Positions 1 to 12,600 of a stretch of 64,000 nt of DNA are shown in pieces (position 1 is the stretch's first letter; each line of letters starts with the position of its first letter). This stretch comes from Anisus vortex. Lineage: Eukaryota; Mollusca; Gastropoda; Planorbidae. The stretch covers positions 30,863,742 through 30,927,741 of the forward strand of contig OX421497.1 of assembly GCA_949126835.1 (NCBI GenBank), read 5' to 3'. The translations under genes and the position numbers were made by a program. A model generated the notes under the pieces. The model had not been told where the DNA came from, made no database searches, and was given only the letters and a program-made list of their open reading frames with translations.

Positions 1-494
1 TTATATTTAAAAAAAGAAACAGTCCCATTTTATATTTAAAAAAAGAAACAGTCCCATTTTATATTTAAAAAAAGAAACAGTCCCATTTTATATTTAAAAA
101 AAGAAACAGTCCCATTTTATATTTAAAAAAAGAAACAGTCCCATTTTATATTTAAAAAAAGAAACAGTCCCATTTTATATTTAAAAAAAGAAACAGTCCC
201 ATTTTATATTTAAAAAAAGAAACAGTCCCATTTTATATTTAAAAAAAGAAACAGTCCCATTTTATATTTAAAAAAAGAAACAGTCCCATTTTATATTTAA
301 AAAAAGAAACAGTCCCATTTTATATTTAAAAAAAGAAACAGTCCCATTTTATATTTAAAAAAAGAAACAGTCCCATTTTATATTTAAAAAAAGAAACAGT
401 CCCATTTTATATTTAAAAAAAGAAACAGTCCCATTTTATATTTAAAAAAAGAAACAGTCCCATTTTATATTTAAAAAAAGAAACAGTCCCATTC
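1..494. repeat. 29-bp minisatellite, about 17 near-identical copies
   Basis: A 29-bp unit (TTATATTTAAAAAAAG followed by AAACAGTCCCATT) is repeated head to tail about 17 times with no visible substitution until the last copy, where CCATTTT becomes CCATTCT. The array touches the left edge of the window, so it probably continues outside it. The perfect identity suggests recent expansion or active homogenisation. There is no spacer between repeats, so this is not a CRISPR. No coding potential is apparent. Confidence 0.97.
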
Positions 495-1732
495 TATCAA
501 TTGTTGTTTTGTTTTGTCGTCTTTGCCAAAAGTCTCAAACAGGCTCATCTTTCCCCGAGGGCCTATTGCCCTCTCATCAACGCCCTTGAAAACTTTCAAC
601 TTTGTCCTTCAGATAGTATCTCCCGTTGACAGCAGCTGTCACTAGCAGATGAAAAAAAAAAGGGACGTGAAAAGGAGGACCGGGGGGGGGGGGGAGGGAA
701 GAGTGGCAACAGAGTCAAACCTTGCGTAGCGCGTTTAATGTTGTGTTTTCGTCTGCGGCCTCTAAAACCTTGACGTTAAAGCCTTTCTCTCACCCCCACA
801 CACCCCCTCCCCTTTACCGCTTAAAAAAAAACTTATTAGAGAATAGTTTTTAAAAACATTAGAGAGAGAAAAAAAATTAACCACCATTAATAATATTGTC
901 CCCACTTTACACCTTCATCTGAAATTAGCAAGCCCCCCGTTCATTGCATTTTCTGGAGTATACAACTTTGTTGCTTTTTTTTTTTTTTTTTTTTGGTATC
1001 GTTCCACGAAGCCAGAGATATTGTATAGCGAGCGCCACTAAGCCATCATTCAGCCTTGACACAAAGAAAATGATCCATTAACTGTGCCACATATTCATCT
1101 TTTTCATTTAGTTTCATAGAGAATATAGATATATAAATATCTTTAACAAAAGGGCCTTAAGTGCTGACTTTCTCATCCTGTGTTTGCTTAAGTACAAACA
1201 TTACTGGGGGAGGGGAGGGATGCGAGCCAAACGGCGTTGGGTGCATGACCAATAACTTGTTGTCTAGCACATTAAAATAATGTTTATGAGTGAAGAGGGC
1301 ACAATAGTGTAAAAGATATACCAATACATAAAAATGTAGACAATAAACGAAACAAAGCGGAATATAAAACCGTGCAGCTGTCGCTGTTTCAGTCTACCCG
1401 TTGTATATAATCTAGAAACAGTCCATCAAGGTAGCAGCACTCAATTCAGACCTAAATTTCTGTGCTACATGACTGCTCCCCTAGTCACGGGCTAACTATC
1501 TCCAAAACACCAAATCAGCAGGGGCGGCGATTCCTAGTAAAAAAAAAAAGGGGGGGGGGCCTTGCAATATTCGAAAGCAACAAAAGCAACACACACGCAC
1601 AACTTGAGGAGGTAGACAGGGGCCCATTCAAGTAGACTCTGTTTATGTCTTTCTGTAGAGTTTCTCATTCTCCAACGTACACTATCCTAGCCCGTTGATC
1701 TATTGTTGAGGGTTTGGATGGGGGGAGGGAGG

Positions 1733-1733
<1 letters not shown>
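495..1733. other. Non-coding stretch, no gene seen
   Basis: This is mixed-composition DNA with a 13-G run at 682-694, a long T run near 976-994 and an A-run/G-run junction at 1539-1559. No open frame with protein-like composition, splice-site pair or RNA gene was recognised. Confidence 0.6.

Positions 1734-1771
<38 letters not shown>
1734..1771. repeat. (GT)n microsatellite
   Basis: About 19 uninterrupted TG/GT dinucleotides follow a G-rich stretch. A 16-C run lies downstream at 1968-1983. Confidence 0.95.
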
Positions 1772-1772
<1 letters not shown>

Positions 1773-2388
1773 CTTACGAGTCACCGACTTCTCTTAATGA
1801 CTGCTGTGACGGGGGTAAGCGGTTTGATTAAAGATTTGATTGCCCCGGTTAGGGGGGTTAGGTGTCTTCCGGTCGTAGCCAATTTTTTGACGGCCGCCCA
1901 GTTTCACTCGACAGCCCCCCCTTATCACCCGCCTACGCTCCTCACTCCTCATCCCTCCCCCGCCTCTCCCCCCCCCCCCCCCCGAAAACAACTTTCTGGA
2001 AACACAATTGACACAACGATCTATCATGGTGGAGGCAATATTTTGTGGGGGGGGGGGTGGAAATAGTGCACGTGAGTGCATTCAGAGTATCTTCGTAAAC
2101 ACCAATTTACAACAAGTACAACCACAAGGAATCAATGAAGACTTCAGACAAACTCAAACGAAAATGAAAACATCAGTCTATCCACAAACAAATTAATCAG
2201 AACAATCAAAACCAACCTAACTACAAATGAAAACCTGAGTCCAACCCTACAATCCATGAAAACCCAGAGTCTAACGCTAACACTAAGAAAACTTCAGTGC
2301 ACCCCTCTACTCACACTTACACTCTGAAAAACAAATTAATAACAAAGAATGAGAATCCCAGCTTAATACAATCTTTAAGTAGAACCAC

Positions 2389-2557
2389 AATCCAAACACA
2401 AAGACCTAAAAGCAAACCACAATCCAACCACAAAGACCTAAAAGCAAACCTCAATCCAACCACAAAGACCTAAAAGCAAACCTCAATCCAACCACAAAGA
2501 CCTATAAGCAAACCTCAATCCAACCACAAAGAACTAAAAGCAAACCTCAATCCAATA
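2389..2557. repeat. 32-bp minisatellite, about 5 copies
   Basis: The unit AATCCAACCACAAAGACC followed by TAAAAGCAAACCTC starts at 2389, 2421, 2453, 2485 and 2517, exactly 32 bp apart, with a broken copy at 2549. Copies differ at one to three positions. The flanks (about 2140-2380 and 2700-2830) contain more diverged words of the same kind (CAGTCCAACC, ACAAAGAAC, GAAAACCTCAGTC), so the clean core sits inside an older decayed repeat field. Confidence 0.93.
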
Positions 2558-5500
2558 TGAATGAACTAAGACTAGGGAAAATGTCAGTGCAACGAGGAAA
2601 ACTAACAACTTCACATTATTTTAAACCCTTATTCAATTGTAAGACTAGATTTAGACCATAGATAAGCGTAGGACTCAACAATATTCTATATATAAAAAAA
2701 GGAGCATCTGTAACGTATAAAGTTAGACCACAAAGAACGAAAGGCAACATTATTTCAACCACAAAGAACCAAGAAAAACAGCCCCACGACTAAGAAACAA
2801 GGAAAACCTCAGTCCAAGAGGCTAATGACATCGTCTACCACCAATGCAAAGAAAAGAAAAGTGTGAATAGGAGTCCAAGAGTGACTTTGTCTGAACGCCT
2901 TTATGTTTGTAGTATCAGAATACTAATTATCTCGATACTAGCTTTTTGTACATTCATCTCTACGCCCCCAAACAGAAAGTATCTTCTCAGTGTGCTGGCT
3001 ATAATCTATCATCGTAAATGTGCTTAACGATCTCTGCCTTCTTCCATATTCCGTAAGCCACTTGGTGACTTGCGATTGAACAAAAAAAATACGACACACA
3101 AAAATACAACAACCACGATGTGCAACCAGACACTTTTCTAGGCTAGTGACAGATCCAAGTGCCACCATTGTGACATGGATCAGAGATGATACACAGCTAA
3201 ATTGCATCGCAGCGGGGGAAGCTCTTTGCGCCTCATATATCCCGAGCGGCCTGAGAACGCGTGGGTTGAAAACTCGTGTGGCGCCGTCGGCCTGCTAAGA
3301 ACTAAGAATAGCTTCGTCTCAGTCTGCTATAGTATCAATGGGGCTCGTGGCGACAAAATGTTTCCAGTGTCTGGTCTATGTTCCAATGGCTTCAAAGACT
3401 AGATCTAGATCTAGACACTGCTAGAATCTAAAGAAAAAGATATAGACTGGATCTACTTTTTAAAAATTCACGTTATTTAATATTCGCTATTGTTTCTAAA
3501 ACAATTTGGTAACAATGAATCAGCTTTGGAGAATAATTGTTTTTATTTCTGCAGGGAAAATAATGTTTGTATTCGAAATTGTTTAAACAAAAAGTTCGTC
3601 ATACTTCATACTGGACGAGTCAAATTTAATATTTTTTTTAATATTTCAATATATATAAATGGAAACATACTACTAGTCTATATCATTATAACACTAGAAT
3701 AACGAATCAATATATTTAATAATAGTCAAAGGTTAATAGTCAAAGGTGTGCATATCTATTGCTTATTCGTTACATGGGACATTTAAAGAAACGAACTTTA
3801 TTTCTAACCAATATTTTAAGGTATGTTTTCCCTCTATAAATTATAAGTTAATTATAACCATCCTTACAAACATTTCATCAGGTACACTTGCATAAATATA
3901 TAGTCTTGTTGTAATTACAGCCCACTTAACTAGATAGTATAAGAATTATTACCACAAGAAGCAGTAATGTCAGTCATTCATTTATAAGAGACGAAAACTC
4001 TACGACGTAAAAGACGCCTCGAACATGTACGGCAAATATCTTCGATCATTTCATAATGTTGTGCAGGCTTTGTTACGCTCTTTAACTACGTTATCCCTAG
4101 AGTACAATCACTATCGATTCTGAAAAATATAAAATATGTATATCGACCATTAGTTCACACACATTATTCACTAAAATACAATCTTTGATTCAAACCACTA
4201 AAAGCCAACAACTACTTTCATGGTTATTGTTATTTGTTACGTTTTTTTTAGAGCATGTCAGACATCTTTCTTTTGTCATTAACCAGACGTCTAGGGGCGT
4301 CAATCGGACGTTTACGTCAATGATTACTGCCAACTTTGAGAAAGTGAAATAAAGAAAAGCTACGACCCAGATTGTTACAATTTGATTTATTGATTGTTTT
4401 TTTTTTGTTTTCTTTTAAAGATCGTCACGTGGCTGGTTTGTTTGATTGGCGTCTGCGCCTTTGAAAGTGATTTCCTCCAATGACAATACACCCACGTGTC
4501 ACCTCTACACCAATCAAACCCTAGCTGTATACACAGGAATACAACTTCAGCATTGACAGGGAATGTGCCGCGCATAGTCACTCAAAGTTCAAAGGTCATT
4601 TTTGCCATAATTTTAACACACATTTTTCAAACAGGTCAGCATTTTAATCATGAATTTTTCTTAACAGTAAGCGACGGTGTTTAATTTAATAATACAGCGT
4701 AGAACGAAAAAAGTCCGCTGTTTTAAATCAAATGGCGTCTAGGAAATTCACCACATTGAATTTGAGCCAAAAAAAACGGGAACAATATATTTTATTTTAA
4801 TAATAAAAGATAGGCCTAGTATCAAAGTGTTTAAACTAATTGAATTGTAAAATCCTCACCAAATCGCATGCGTGTGAGTGTTGTTGTTTTTAAAAACAAT
4901 GTGCAGGTGTGTTTAGCACAAAAATAAAAAAAAAAAGGTAATTAGTAATTACTTTTATCTTTCAGTTGCTGAAAATAATACTGATATTTTAGACTAGGCT
5001 ATGAAAAAAAATGCATAAAAAATTACATAATTTACCGGTAAAAAAAAATTCACATCAACTCACCAGTCAGCCATTGTCTGATATTACATTTAAGCACAAT
5101 TCAATTGCTCAAAGTAATCCGTTATATTGCACACATGTCACTAGCTAGACTAGTAGAGAAGGCCGGTCAAAATATTTACTGGAAGCGTTTTGTTTTGTAT
5201 GTGTCTGTGCTGTTAAACGGTTTAATTACTGTGGAGTCGCCATGTTGCACGAGGAATCTAAGTAATTAAGCAAGTAAGCATAATGGGGAATGTGTTCAAT
5301 ACATGTGAACGTCAGATCTTATAATGTCATTGTAATACTGATCTTTTTACGTGAACATTCAATCAGACGCATATGTCAAGTTTACTTACTGTTAGTTTAT
5401 CCCTCGTGTTGGGTTCTGTTAAATTATCTGTACAGTTTTTATAAAGACTGCTGTCACATGTGTGGATTTGCTTGGCCAGTGCAATTAACAATACGCAATT

Positions 5501-5940
5501 CTTTCGAATCTGTGTGTTAAATGCATGCCTATTAGGATATTTTCTAAAAATTTGATAATCTATAGAACATTAAAAAAATCACACTAAAATAATAATAAAT
5601 TGATTTTTGGGGGGCTTCTCAATGAAAAAAAACAGTTAAGGATAATATTGTAAACCACCAAGATATATATTTCCTTTTGTGTGTACGTGTATGTCCAACG
5701 TGTTCTATACTAACAGTTGCTTATGTTGCTGACAATTTGTCCAAGTGCTTTACAAGTTCAAAATTTTTAGTTCAATTAAGAAGAAATCTTTGTTTAACTG
5801 TAATAGCTAATGGTATCCGGTAAGTAAAGTTAAGATATGTAGGCCTATATGGTGAGAACTGTTTGCAACCTTATAGACTAATAGTCTATATAAATTGTAT
5901 TGTTTGTCATTTAACATTTTCATTATGATCACCAATCATC
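2558..5940. other. Non-coding AT-rich stretch
   Basis: Diverged relatives of the 32-bp repeat continue to about 2830. The rest is AT-rich unique-looking DNA. A moderately GC-richer patch at 3200-3400 has short open frames but no recognisable protein and no convincing splice-site pair. No RNA gene was seen. Confidence 0.55.
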
Positions 5941-6040
5941 AATATATATAATTACGGTGAGTTTGTTTGTTTATATATTTATATATTTACAATATATATA
6001 ATTACGATGAGTTTGTTTGTTTAAATATTTATATATTTAT
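5941..6040. repeat. 50-bp tandem duplication
   Basis: Two adjacent 50-bp copies, each starting AATATATATAATTACG, begin at 5941 and 5991 and differ at only a few bases. Both contain GAGTTTGTTTGTTT followed by an AT-rich tail. Confidence 0.9.
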
Positions 6041-6479
6041 TAACATATATGTTTGTCCCCTATAGGCGCCTAAGCAGTTTGACTAATAGTGCCAAAAGTT
6101 AAATGTATAAATTGGAAACGTCCTCCAATAAAGAATTTTATTTTATGACTTATAATCATGAATGAGTTGATTTAAGAAATCCAAATGTTAGATCCAACTA
6201 TGCAAATAAATATAACTGTACATAACAAATGGCCATTTCCGCACCGCAATCGGTGAGTTTAAATGGTGTAGGCCTACTTTAAAAAAAATACTAGCGTATG
6301 ACGTAATGTCTATCAAATCATTTCTTTTTTCATTATAGATGTTTGCATTATCCTTGTAAAAGTAACCCAATATTTTAATTATTTAATGGATTCAAGTCGC
6401 TATAATTGATAACATCCTACAATAGTCGACTTTATTCACTCTATAAATTAAATTATAAAGGACAAGTTATACATTATTA

Positions 6480-6860
6480 CTTTTAAATACCAGAAGATTA
6501 ACAGCCACAATTTGTATGCATAGCCAGTGTCAAGGCGACCGGGCATAATATAAAATAACAAAAACTAAATACCGAAAGAACAGTGGCGTAGCTAGGGGAG
6601 GGGGAGGGGGGGTCCAAATTCGAAAGTCCCCCCAGGCCCCTACTTGAGGGGGGCCCCCAAAGGAGTGCCCGAATTGTTTTTTTCTTATGTCATAATGTCG
6701 AATGTCAAAATGCAGGGGCCCCTAAAGAGGCCAAGCCCCCCAGACCCCCAAACCCTAGCAACGGCACTGCGAAAGAAACAATCTCAACACTGTTTTATTA
6801 ACACAATAAGCACGAACAAAAATTAAATATGGAAAAAATATTTCTCACTTTAGTTTTTAT
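6480..6860. repeat. Dispersed repeat, copy 1, interrupted by a MITE
   Basis: The sequence around 6485-6580 (AATACCAGAAG, ACAGC-ACAATTT, TATGCATA, GCCAG, CAAAAACTAAATACCG) reappears at about 7005-7110. In copy 1 the homology is interrupted at 6581 by the hAT-type element and appears to resume after 6778 (CTCAAC, TTTTATTA). The family is not identified. Confidence 0.65.
6573..6777. mobile_element. hAT-type MITE (6581-6769) with perfect 8-bp target duplication
   Basis: The 189-bp element begins CAGTGGCGTAGCTAGGG and ends CCCTAGCAACGGCACTG. The reverse complement of the end matches the start at 14 of 17 positions. It is flanked on both sides by the direct repeat CGAAAGAA (6573-6580 and 6770-6777). 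An 8-bp target duplication with CAGTG-type termini is the signature of the hAT superfamily. The interior is C/G-rich with no transposase, so the copy is non-autonomous. Open frames crossing it are spurious. Confidence 0.9.
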
Positions 6861-7004
6861 TGTATTGAAATATTATTTTCTACGTTTTTTTTATTATTTA
6901 CCTTTTTATTGTTTGGTATTTGTGTTCTTTCCTTTTTTTATTAGATAGTTTATCATTGTTAATTTAATATTATTAATAACAAGTCAACACAACTGTTCGC
7001 TGCG
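6861..7004. other. AT-rich non-coding DNA
   Basis: Very AT-rich sequence between the two copies of the dispersed repeat. Nothing was recognised. Confidence 0.5.
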
Positions 7005-7110
7005 TTTTAATACCAGAAGCTTGACAGCAACAATTTTTATGCATATGCCAGGGTCAGGACGACCAGAAACAATTAAAAAGAACAAAAACTAAATACCGAA
7101 AATAAACGTT
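7005..7110. repeat. Dispersed repeat, copy 2, uninterrupted
   Basis: This copy matches 6480-6580 and continues without the hAT insertion through ACCGAAAATAAACGTTCTCAC. It therefore shows the empty target site for the MITE at 6581. Confidence 0.65.
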
Positions 7111-7424
7111 CTCACTCCAGTATTTATTATAATAGTCATTTTGTTATTTTTCTGTTAACAAAACGCATTGTAGTCATTCTTTTCTCCGTCATTTTGACGG
7201 GAAAAACCGCTAGTATTGATTATAGTTATACTAATGTCTTCTTTTATTCCATGCATAGTTTTCGCCATTGATATTTCAGCATATAAACATTAGCCTACAT
7301 TGTTTGTGTGTATCCTGAACTGATTAGAACTTCACCCGTTTACTATAACTTACCCACCGCAAGACTAATCGCCAAGTAGATTATATACTTATCAGTGTGT
7401 TAGCAATCGTCTTTTATAAGCTAA

Positions 7425-7550
7425 TTACATATATGTAAATAAAGATATATAGTAATATATATGTAGATATACAGAGAGATGGAAAGATACATAGAGATAG
7501 ATATATAGAGATAATAAATAGATAGATAGATAAAAAGATATATTATAGAT

Positions 7551-7615
<65 letters not shown>
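7425..7615. repeat. GATA-rich microsatellite
   Basis: A pure (GATA)n run at about 7547-7615 is preceded by degenerate GATA/ATAG sequence from about 7425. Translated on the minus strand it gives a meaningless YLSI repeat. Confidence 0.93.
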
Positions 7616-9411
7616 AATGGAATAGGCCTATAGAAGTTGACAATATCAATAACTAGAAGAAATAAAAAGAAGTATTTTGCTTACTGTTTTATCTATTTTC
7701 GTGAAATTCCCAAAGTTTCCCTAACCTTGGGCAGTTTACCCATACTTTCCCTCCTAAACTTGGAAAAATTAAACACATTTTTCTCTAGCTAAAGCCAAAC
7801 CGTATGGACCCTGTATACCTCTCTTCGACACACATACATTGAGCATCAATGGTTTGACCAATGTACTCACATTCATTTACTCTGTCCACGTCTTTACAAG
7901 TGTTTAAAAACGCGTTCTAAAATATATACAAAAATGTAAACAATTGGCCCATTTTCCTTTCCCCATTTCACCCCCTCCCACACACACACACACACAGACA
8001 CACTTCCAGTAGTCCAAAATTAGCTTTGTGACCAAATATTTCCCCACAGTTGTGTTCCCCTTCTCCCAATGTTTTTCTTCATGGACACCCTCCTTTCACG
8101 CCACACTTTCTCTGATCTTTTTTGTTAAAGAGGTTGGGGGGGGGGGGGGGGGGAGTATAGAGACTCTCTCAGTGGGCTACCCCGCCACGGCCCCCAAACC
8201 TTTCCAATATTCTCTCCCCATCTTTGCATCAGCTTCTAGAGGGGCGGGCCGGGGAACTGTATCTGATTAAATCCAATATCAATATTTTGGCTTTGGGAAA
8301 ACGCCTCCAGTTGCCAAGTTGGCACGTGCTACCGTTGTCATGTCTACCCGCAGAAATTGTGGCCAGTTTTTATTGGGAACACAGCTAAATTTGAAACGGG
8401 AGGCTGGAAACTTGAAATTGACCACATTGTTCCCTTCAAAATCTAGAGGGACAGTCTGTTGATGCCCTAACTTTTTTTTTTTAATCTGTTCGGGGGGAAA
8501 AAAGGGAGAAAGGGAGAAGGGAGGGGAGACAACCACTTGAAAAGTTTGCTTTGCAACCCGTCCGAGGCGACCCTTGACCCGAAGTTAACTTATGCGACCT
8601 CTTGTAGTCAGTTTCCCGATAATTGCCTGAATAGTGGGGAGGGTGGGGAGTGGGGTAGGGGGGGAGGCTGGTCCGGTCAGAAGGTTCTGGTCCAAGAGGA
8701 TTTAATTAATCCTCTGGCAAGTCCATTTAGATGTTTGGACGATAGCTATTGAAGCATGGTTCTGTTGTTGCTTAGGTCAAGACTGATCCCGTCTTTTTTT
8801 TCTTTCTTTTATTTTGGCAGCGGCTTGGTAAACGTAGTGTCGTTATGGTGGTGGTGTGGTTATAACACAAACGCGCGGGAACAGTATGAAACATTGTAAG
8901 TCAACACTGTGGATATTTGGAGAGTACAACACAAGGCCCCTGTGTGTTGCACACAATAATAATAATACAGCTGTTTGTTATTTTAGAGGAAAATATCATC
9001 TGTATACAAAGTGTGTTGAAAAAAAAGTCACCGTATATAAAGACAGACCTGCGTTTTTTATTCTAGAATCGCGTAGTTAGTCTTATAGAAGTTTACCAAC
9101 GACCGTAACGAATGTCATTCACTGTGATCATTTTTATTTTTATTTCGATGACTTTTTAAAGATTTGGTAAATAAATTCACAGTTGTGCCAAATTACAATA
9201 AATATCTGAAGAAAATATAAAATCGTTGAAATCGCCCTTATAATTTTAAAACCTGAACAAAGCTATTTTATAAAAATGAGCTTCCACGCAACTTAAAACA
9301 AATATATCGAAATACCTAGTATTTAGTTCATCTTGGTAATTATTGATAGCAGAATGCTAATATCTAAATTATCAATACAGAAAACCTTTTGGATAAGTTT
9401 ACAGACGTTCA
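7616..9411. other. Non-coding stretch with a GC-richer island
   Basis: Contains a short CA run near 7980 and an 18-G run at 8136-8153. An island of balanced, complex sequence at about 8160-8460 includes GCACGTGC, an E-box-like palindrome. Open frames here have low-complexity or proline/glycine-rich translations next to G/C runs and are not accepted as genes. Confidence 0.5.
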
Positions 9412-9661
9412 TTCTAGATCAGAGGTCTCCAAACTACGGCCATCGATGCCCTCTCATCCAGCCCGTTGAGACCATTTTATCTAAGAAAGGTGTTATTAAA
9501 TAATATCTTAAAAAATTATATTAAAAAAATAATTTAAAACAACAACCATGCATGATTCCTTTTTTTTATATGAACCTCGAGTAAGTAGTCGGCCCCCGAA
9601 CTGCTGTTTGATATTTAATGCGGCCCTCGGGCTGAAACGTTTGCAGACCCCTGTTCTAGAT
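9412..9661. mobile_element. hAT-type MITE (9420-9653) with perfect 8-bp target duplication
   Basis: The 234-bp element begins CAGAGGTCTCCAAAC and ends GTTTGCAGACCCCTG. The reverse complement of the end, CAGGGGTCTGCAAAC, matches the start at 13 of 15 positions. Direct repeats TTCTAGAT flank it at 9412-9419 and 9654-9661. The subterminal GGCCCTCGGGCTG-like sequence is also typical of hAT non-autonomous elements. No transposase is present. A 110-codon open frame starting at 9548 is partly made of this element and is not a gene. Confidence 0.9.
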
Positions 9662-12600
9662 AGAAGATTATTAAGTCATTGGCCCGAAACTCCTGTAGGG
9701 CGGCAGGGATTGGTCTGTGGCAGGGATAGGTCTGCAGCAAGGCTAAGACCTGGGTGGGTTTATCATGTTGACAGTCCGATGTACTATCCAGTACGACCAC
9801 TATGTATCCAGTATGTAATAGGAAAAATTACTTTCAACAGAACTTTGTTGAAGCAAAGAAAACCTTTGAAACTGGTCTAGGGGCCTACACTTCATCTTTA
9901 AGTATAGTCTTGACTTTATACAGATATTACTATTATCAAACTATTGAATGCCTTTAAAGATGTAACAACCAAATCTACACAAGTTGACTTCATAAGCCAG
10001 CCACGCTGACTAAAAAATAAACACACTATTACTTCGTCACACACCAGTGCCTAATGAGAGAGACATTAGTATCAAATGTGCACAACTTTTTAATAGCTAA
10101 TCCTTTTCCAACACTAGGCTAGTCAATGATGGAAAGATCTAATCTCAACAGCCAGCCCAACACGGCTGAGTTTAAATTAATTTGTAATGTTTCAATAAAA
10201 AGGTACGTCGGTCTCATAGCTTTCGTGTTGAGCAAATTGCCTGCATCTAATTACTCCATCTGTTCCTGGAACAGCCAAGTCTTTATTTTACTTATACAAA
10301 GTTAATCACATGTTGAGTTTTATGGCTCTCTCTATAATCCTGCTTGAATATACAACCGCATTGACAAGTCTTAACGTGTATGCATGCAAAAAAGTTCACA
10401 AGAAAGAACATTTCCGGTCGAATTCGATCACATTATTAAAAAAACATGTCTGCCATGTGTGCTATGTTACTGGTTGTAGGCTACGAAAATATGTAGACAA
10501 TTAAATTTTTATTTCATTTCCAAAAAGATGGCGCCAAAAGAAAACGATGGATTGTGAATGTCAGATGTGAAGAATCACCTATTTATAATGCCAAACTAAT
10601 TGCATGATGCAAAAGAATGTTCGTGTTGTTGTTTTTTATAAATCTTCAAATTGTGTTTTTTTAATTACCAAGGACGCAACTCTTGACTAACTTATTTTAT
10701 AAACAAAAGCTAAATTTAACCAAAGGCGACTGACACTATGAGTATTAATTATCGCCTACTCACTTTTGATGTTAAAAACGGATTCCTCATAACTAATCTT
10801 GTAGCCGTTGTATATTTCTAAAAGACCAGAACTGGCTGTCGATGTTGAAATCAATTGTCAAACAGCACCAAAAGCATGGTTTTTATTTACGAAAATGGCG
10901 TTAAATTTCACCGGAAGTTCACGCTCATCCCAGTTCAAAAGGTCACACCTAATTAAGATTTGTCAATTGTAAACAAATGTATTGTGGAATATGAGTTGTT
11001 ATTTTTTTAAAGTTTGGCTCTAGTCTAGACTATGTATTTATGGTAAAAATCTGATTGGACGAGAAAAAACGCCAAACATAATATGGTCTTTGGGTAAGTA
11101 ATCCTAATTGTAACGTTAATGATGATCTAAACGTCTATACAACAGAACTAAGAAGTAATTCAATAAAAATCATTATTTATTTTGCAAGTCAATGATGCAC
11201 GACTCGTGAGATCGGAAAGAAATGATGATTGGTGATATCAGAAGGAGATGCCAAAGTTGGGTGCTAGACCTCAACCAATTTTGACAAAGTCGTTGAAGTT
11301 TTTGAAAGTGCTACGCAGTAGGCTGATTCGGAATGCCATTTAATTGGTTATATTAAAGTGTGCTAGACTAGTACGTCGTATTAACACAACAATGTTTAAA
11401 AATACAGAAATTACATACACAAAACTTGTGTTACAATTTATCTGAATTTCAGTCTACATCTATTCACATTTCTGCTTTAAAAGTAAAGAAAAGCTAAACA
11501 GCTGCCTACAAGAAATTGACACACATATATTTTAATATATTATAAATTACAATATATAAATATTTTTAACTAAAACACTTTGAGTGTTATTGCTTTTTTT
11601 TATTGCGTTAAATAAAGGAACAATTTTAAAATAGTTCAAGTGGCTGATGACGTAACTATAAAATATAATAAAGTAAAAGATAATCAAAACGTTACTCATG
11701 CATTACTAACTACTTTGTCAAGATTAACATAGTACATACCAACTCTATTCACAACACAACATAACAAAACAAATAAAAATAGATACAATCCTATTTCCCA
11801 ATGTCCACCCCACTCTAAAGTCAGTTGCCATGTTTCCCCCTGCAGCCATCTATCGACATTTTGTTTGTTCTATCGGTTTAAGAGTGCAAAGTGTCAGACG
11901 AGATGCAGAGCGACAGTGTACTGCAATTTACAAAAAGAACCAACCCAAAAAAAAATCCAATTTAAACAAAACCGTTCAAATTTCAACTAACACGTGCTCC
12001 CGGTGAGCGAAAAAACACTTCTTGACTAACCTCTTCAATCCCACCTGCAATGAGTACTCACCGTGTTCTTCACGTTCGACAATAAAACATCTTTTGTTAA
12101 AGTCCCCAACAGAGGTGAGGTTTTTTGTTTTTGTTAAAAGCAATGTTACACCTAGAGAGACTATTCCAATAGTAAAACAACTTCAGCATGTTTAAAACTT
12201 CGGTACAAAACATGAACATAAAAAAAAAATGAAAGTCTGAATCTGTTGTGTTCTTTGCTTACCTTTCTTTCCTCGCCTGTTCACGCATTGAATCTATTTA
12301 AGAAATCATTTCCTTCCCCAGCCCGATCCCTCGGTGAATTGAAAAGCCACTTGAACTTGTGTATGGAACAATCTTTTAACGATTTAGCCATGCGTGGCCA
12401 TCAATACTCCCCCGTCCTCAGGGTTCACAATGTCAAGGACGTATCACCCTCCAGCATCCTGCTGTACGTATCGGAACACACACAATAAGTCCACGCCGTA
12501 ATGGCTTGCTGTACCACGAGAGTTCCGAGAAAACACAGGCTCCACCGTTCCCTACAAAATACACATTGTGTCTGGACCAAGACAAAAAGAATGGGCTGCC

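Noticed and set aside
1..494. CRISPR-like regular array
   Set aside because: The 29-bp copies are contiguous with no spacers, and the genome is eukaryotic.
12040..12120. Minus-strand exon ending at CACGGTGAGTACTC
   Set aside because: One frame is open (GDFNKRCFIVEREEH), but there is no acceptor or start codon upstream on that strand.
12246..12488. 80-codon plus-strand frame in a complex island
   Set aside because: No family resemblance and no splice-site pair; retained only as part of a non-coding island.
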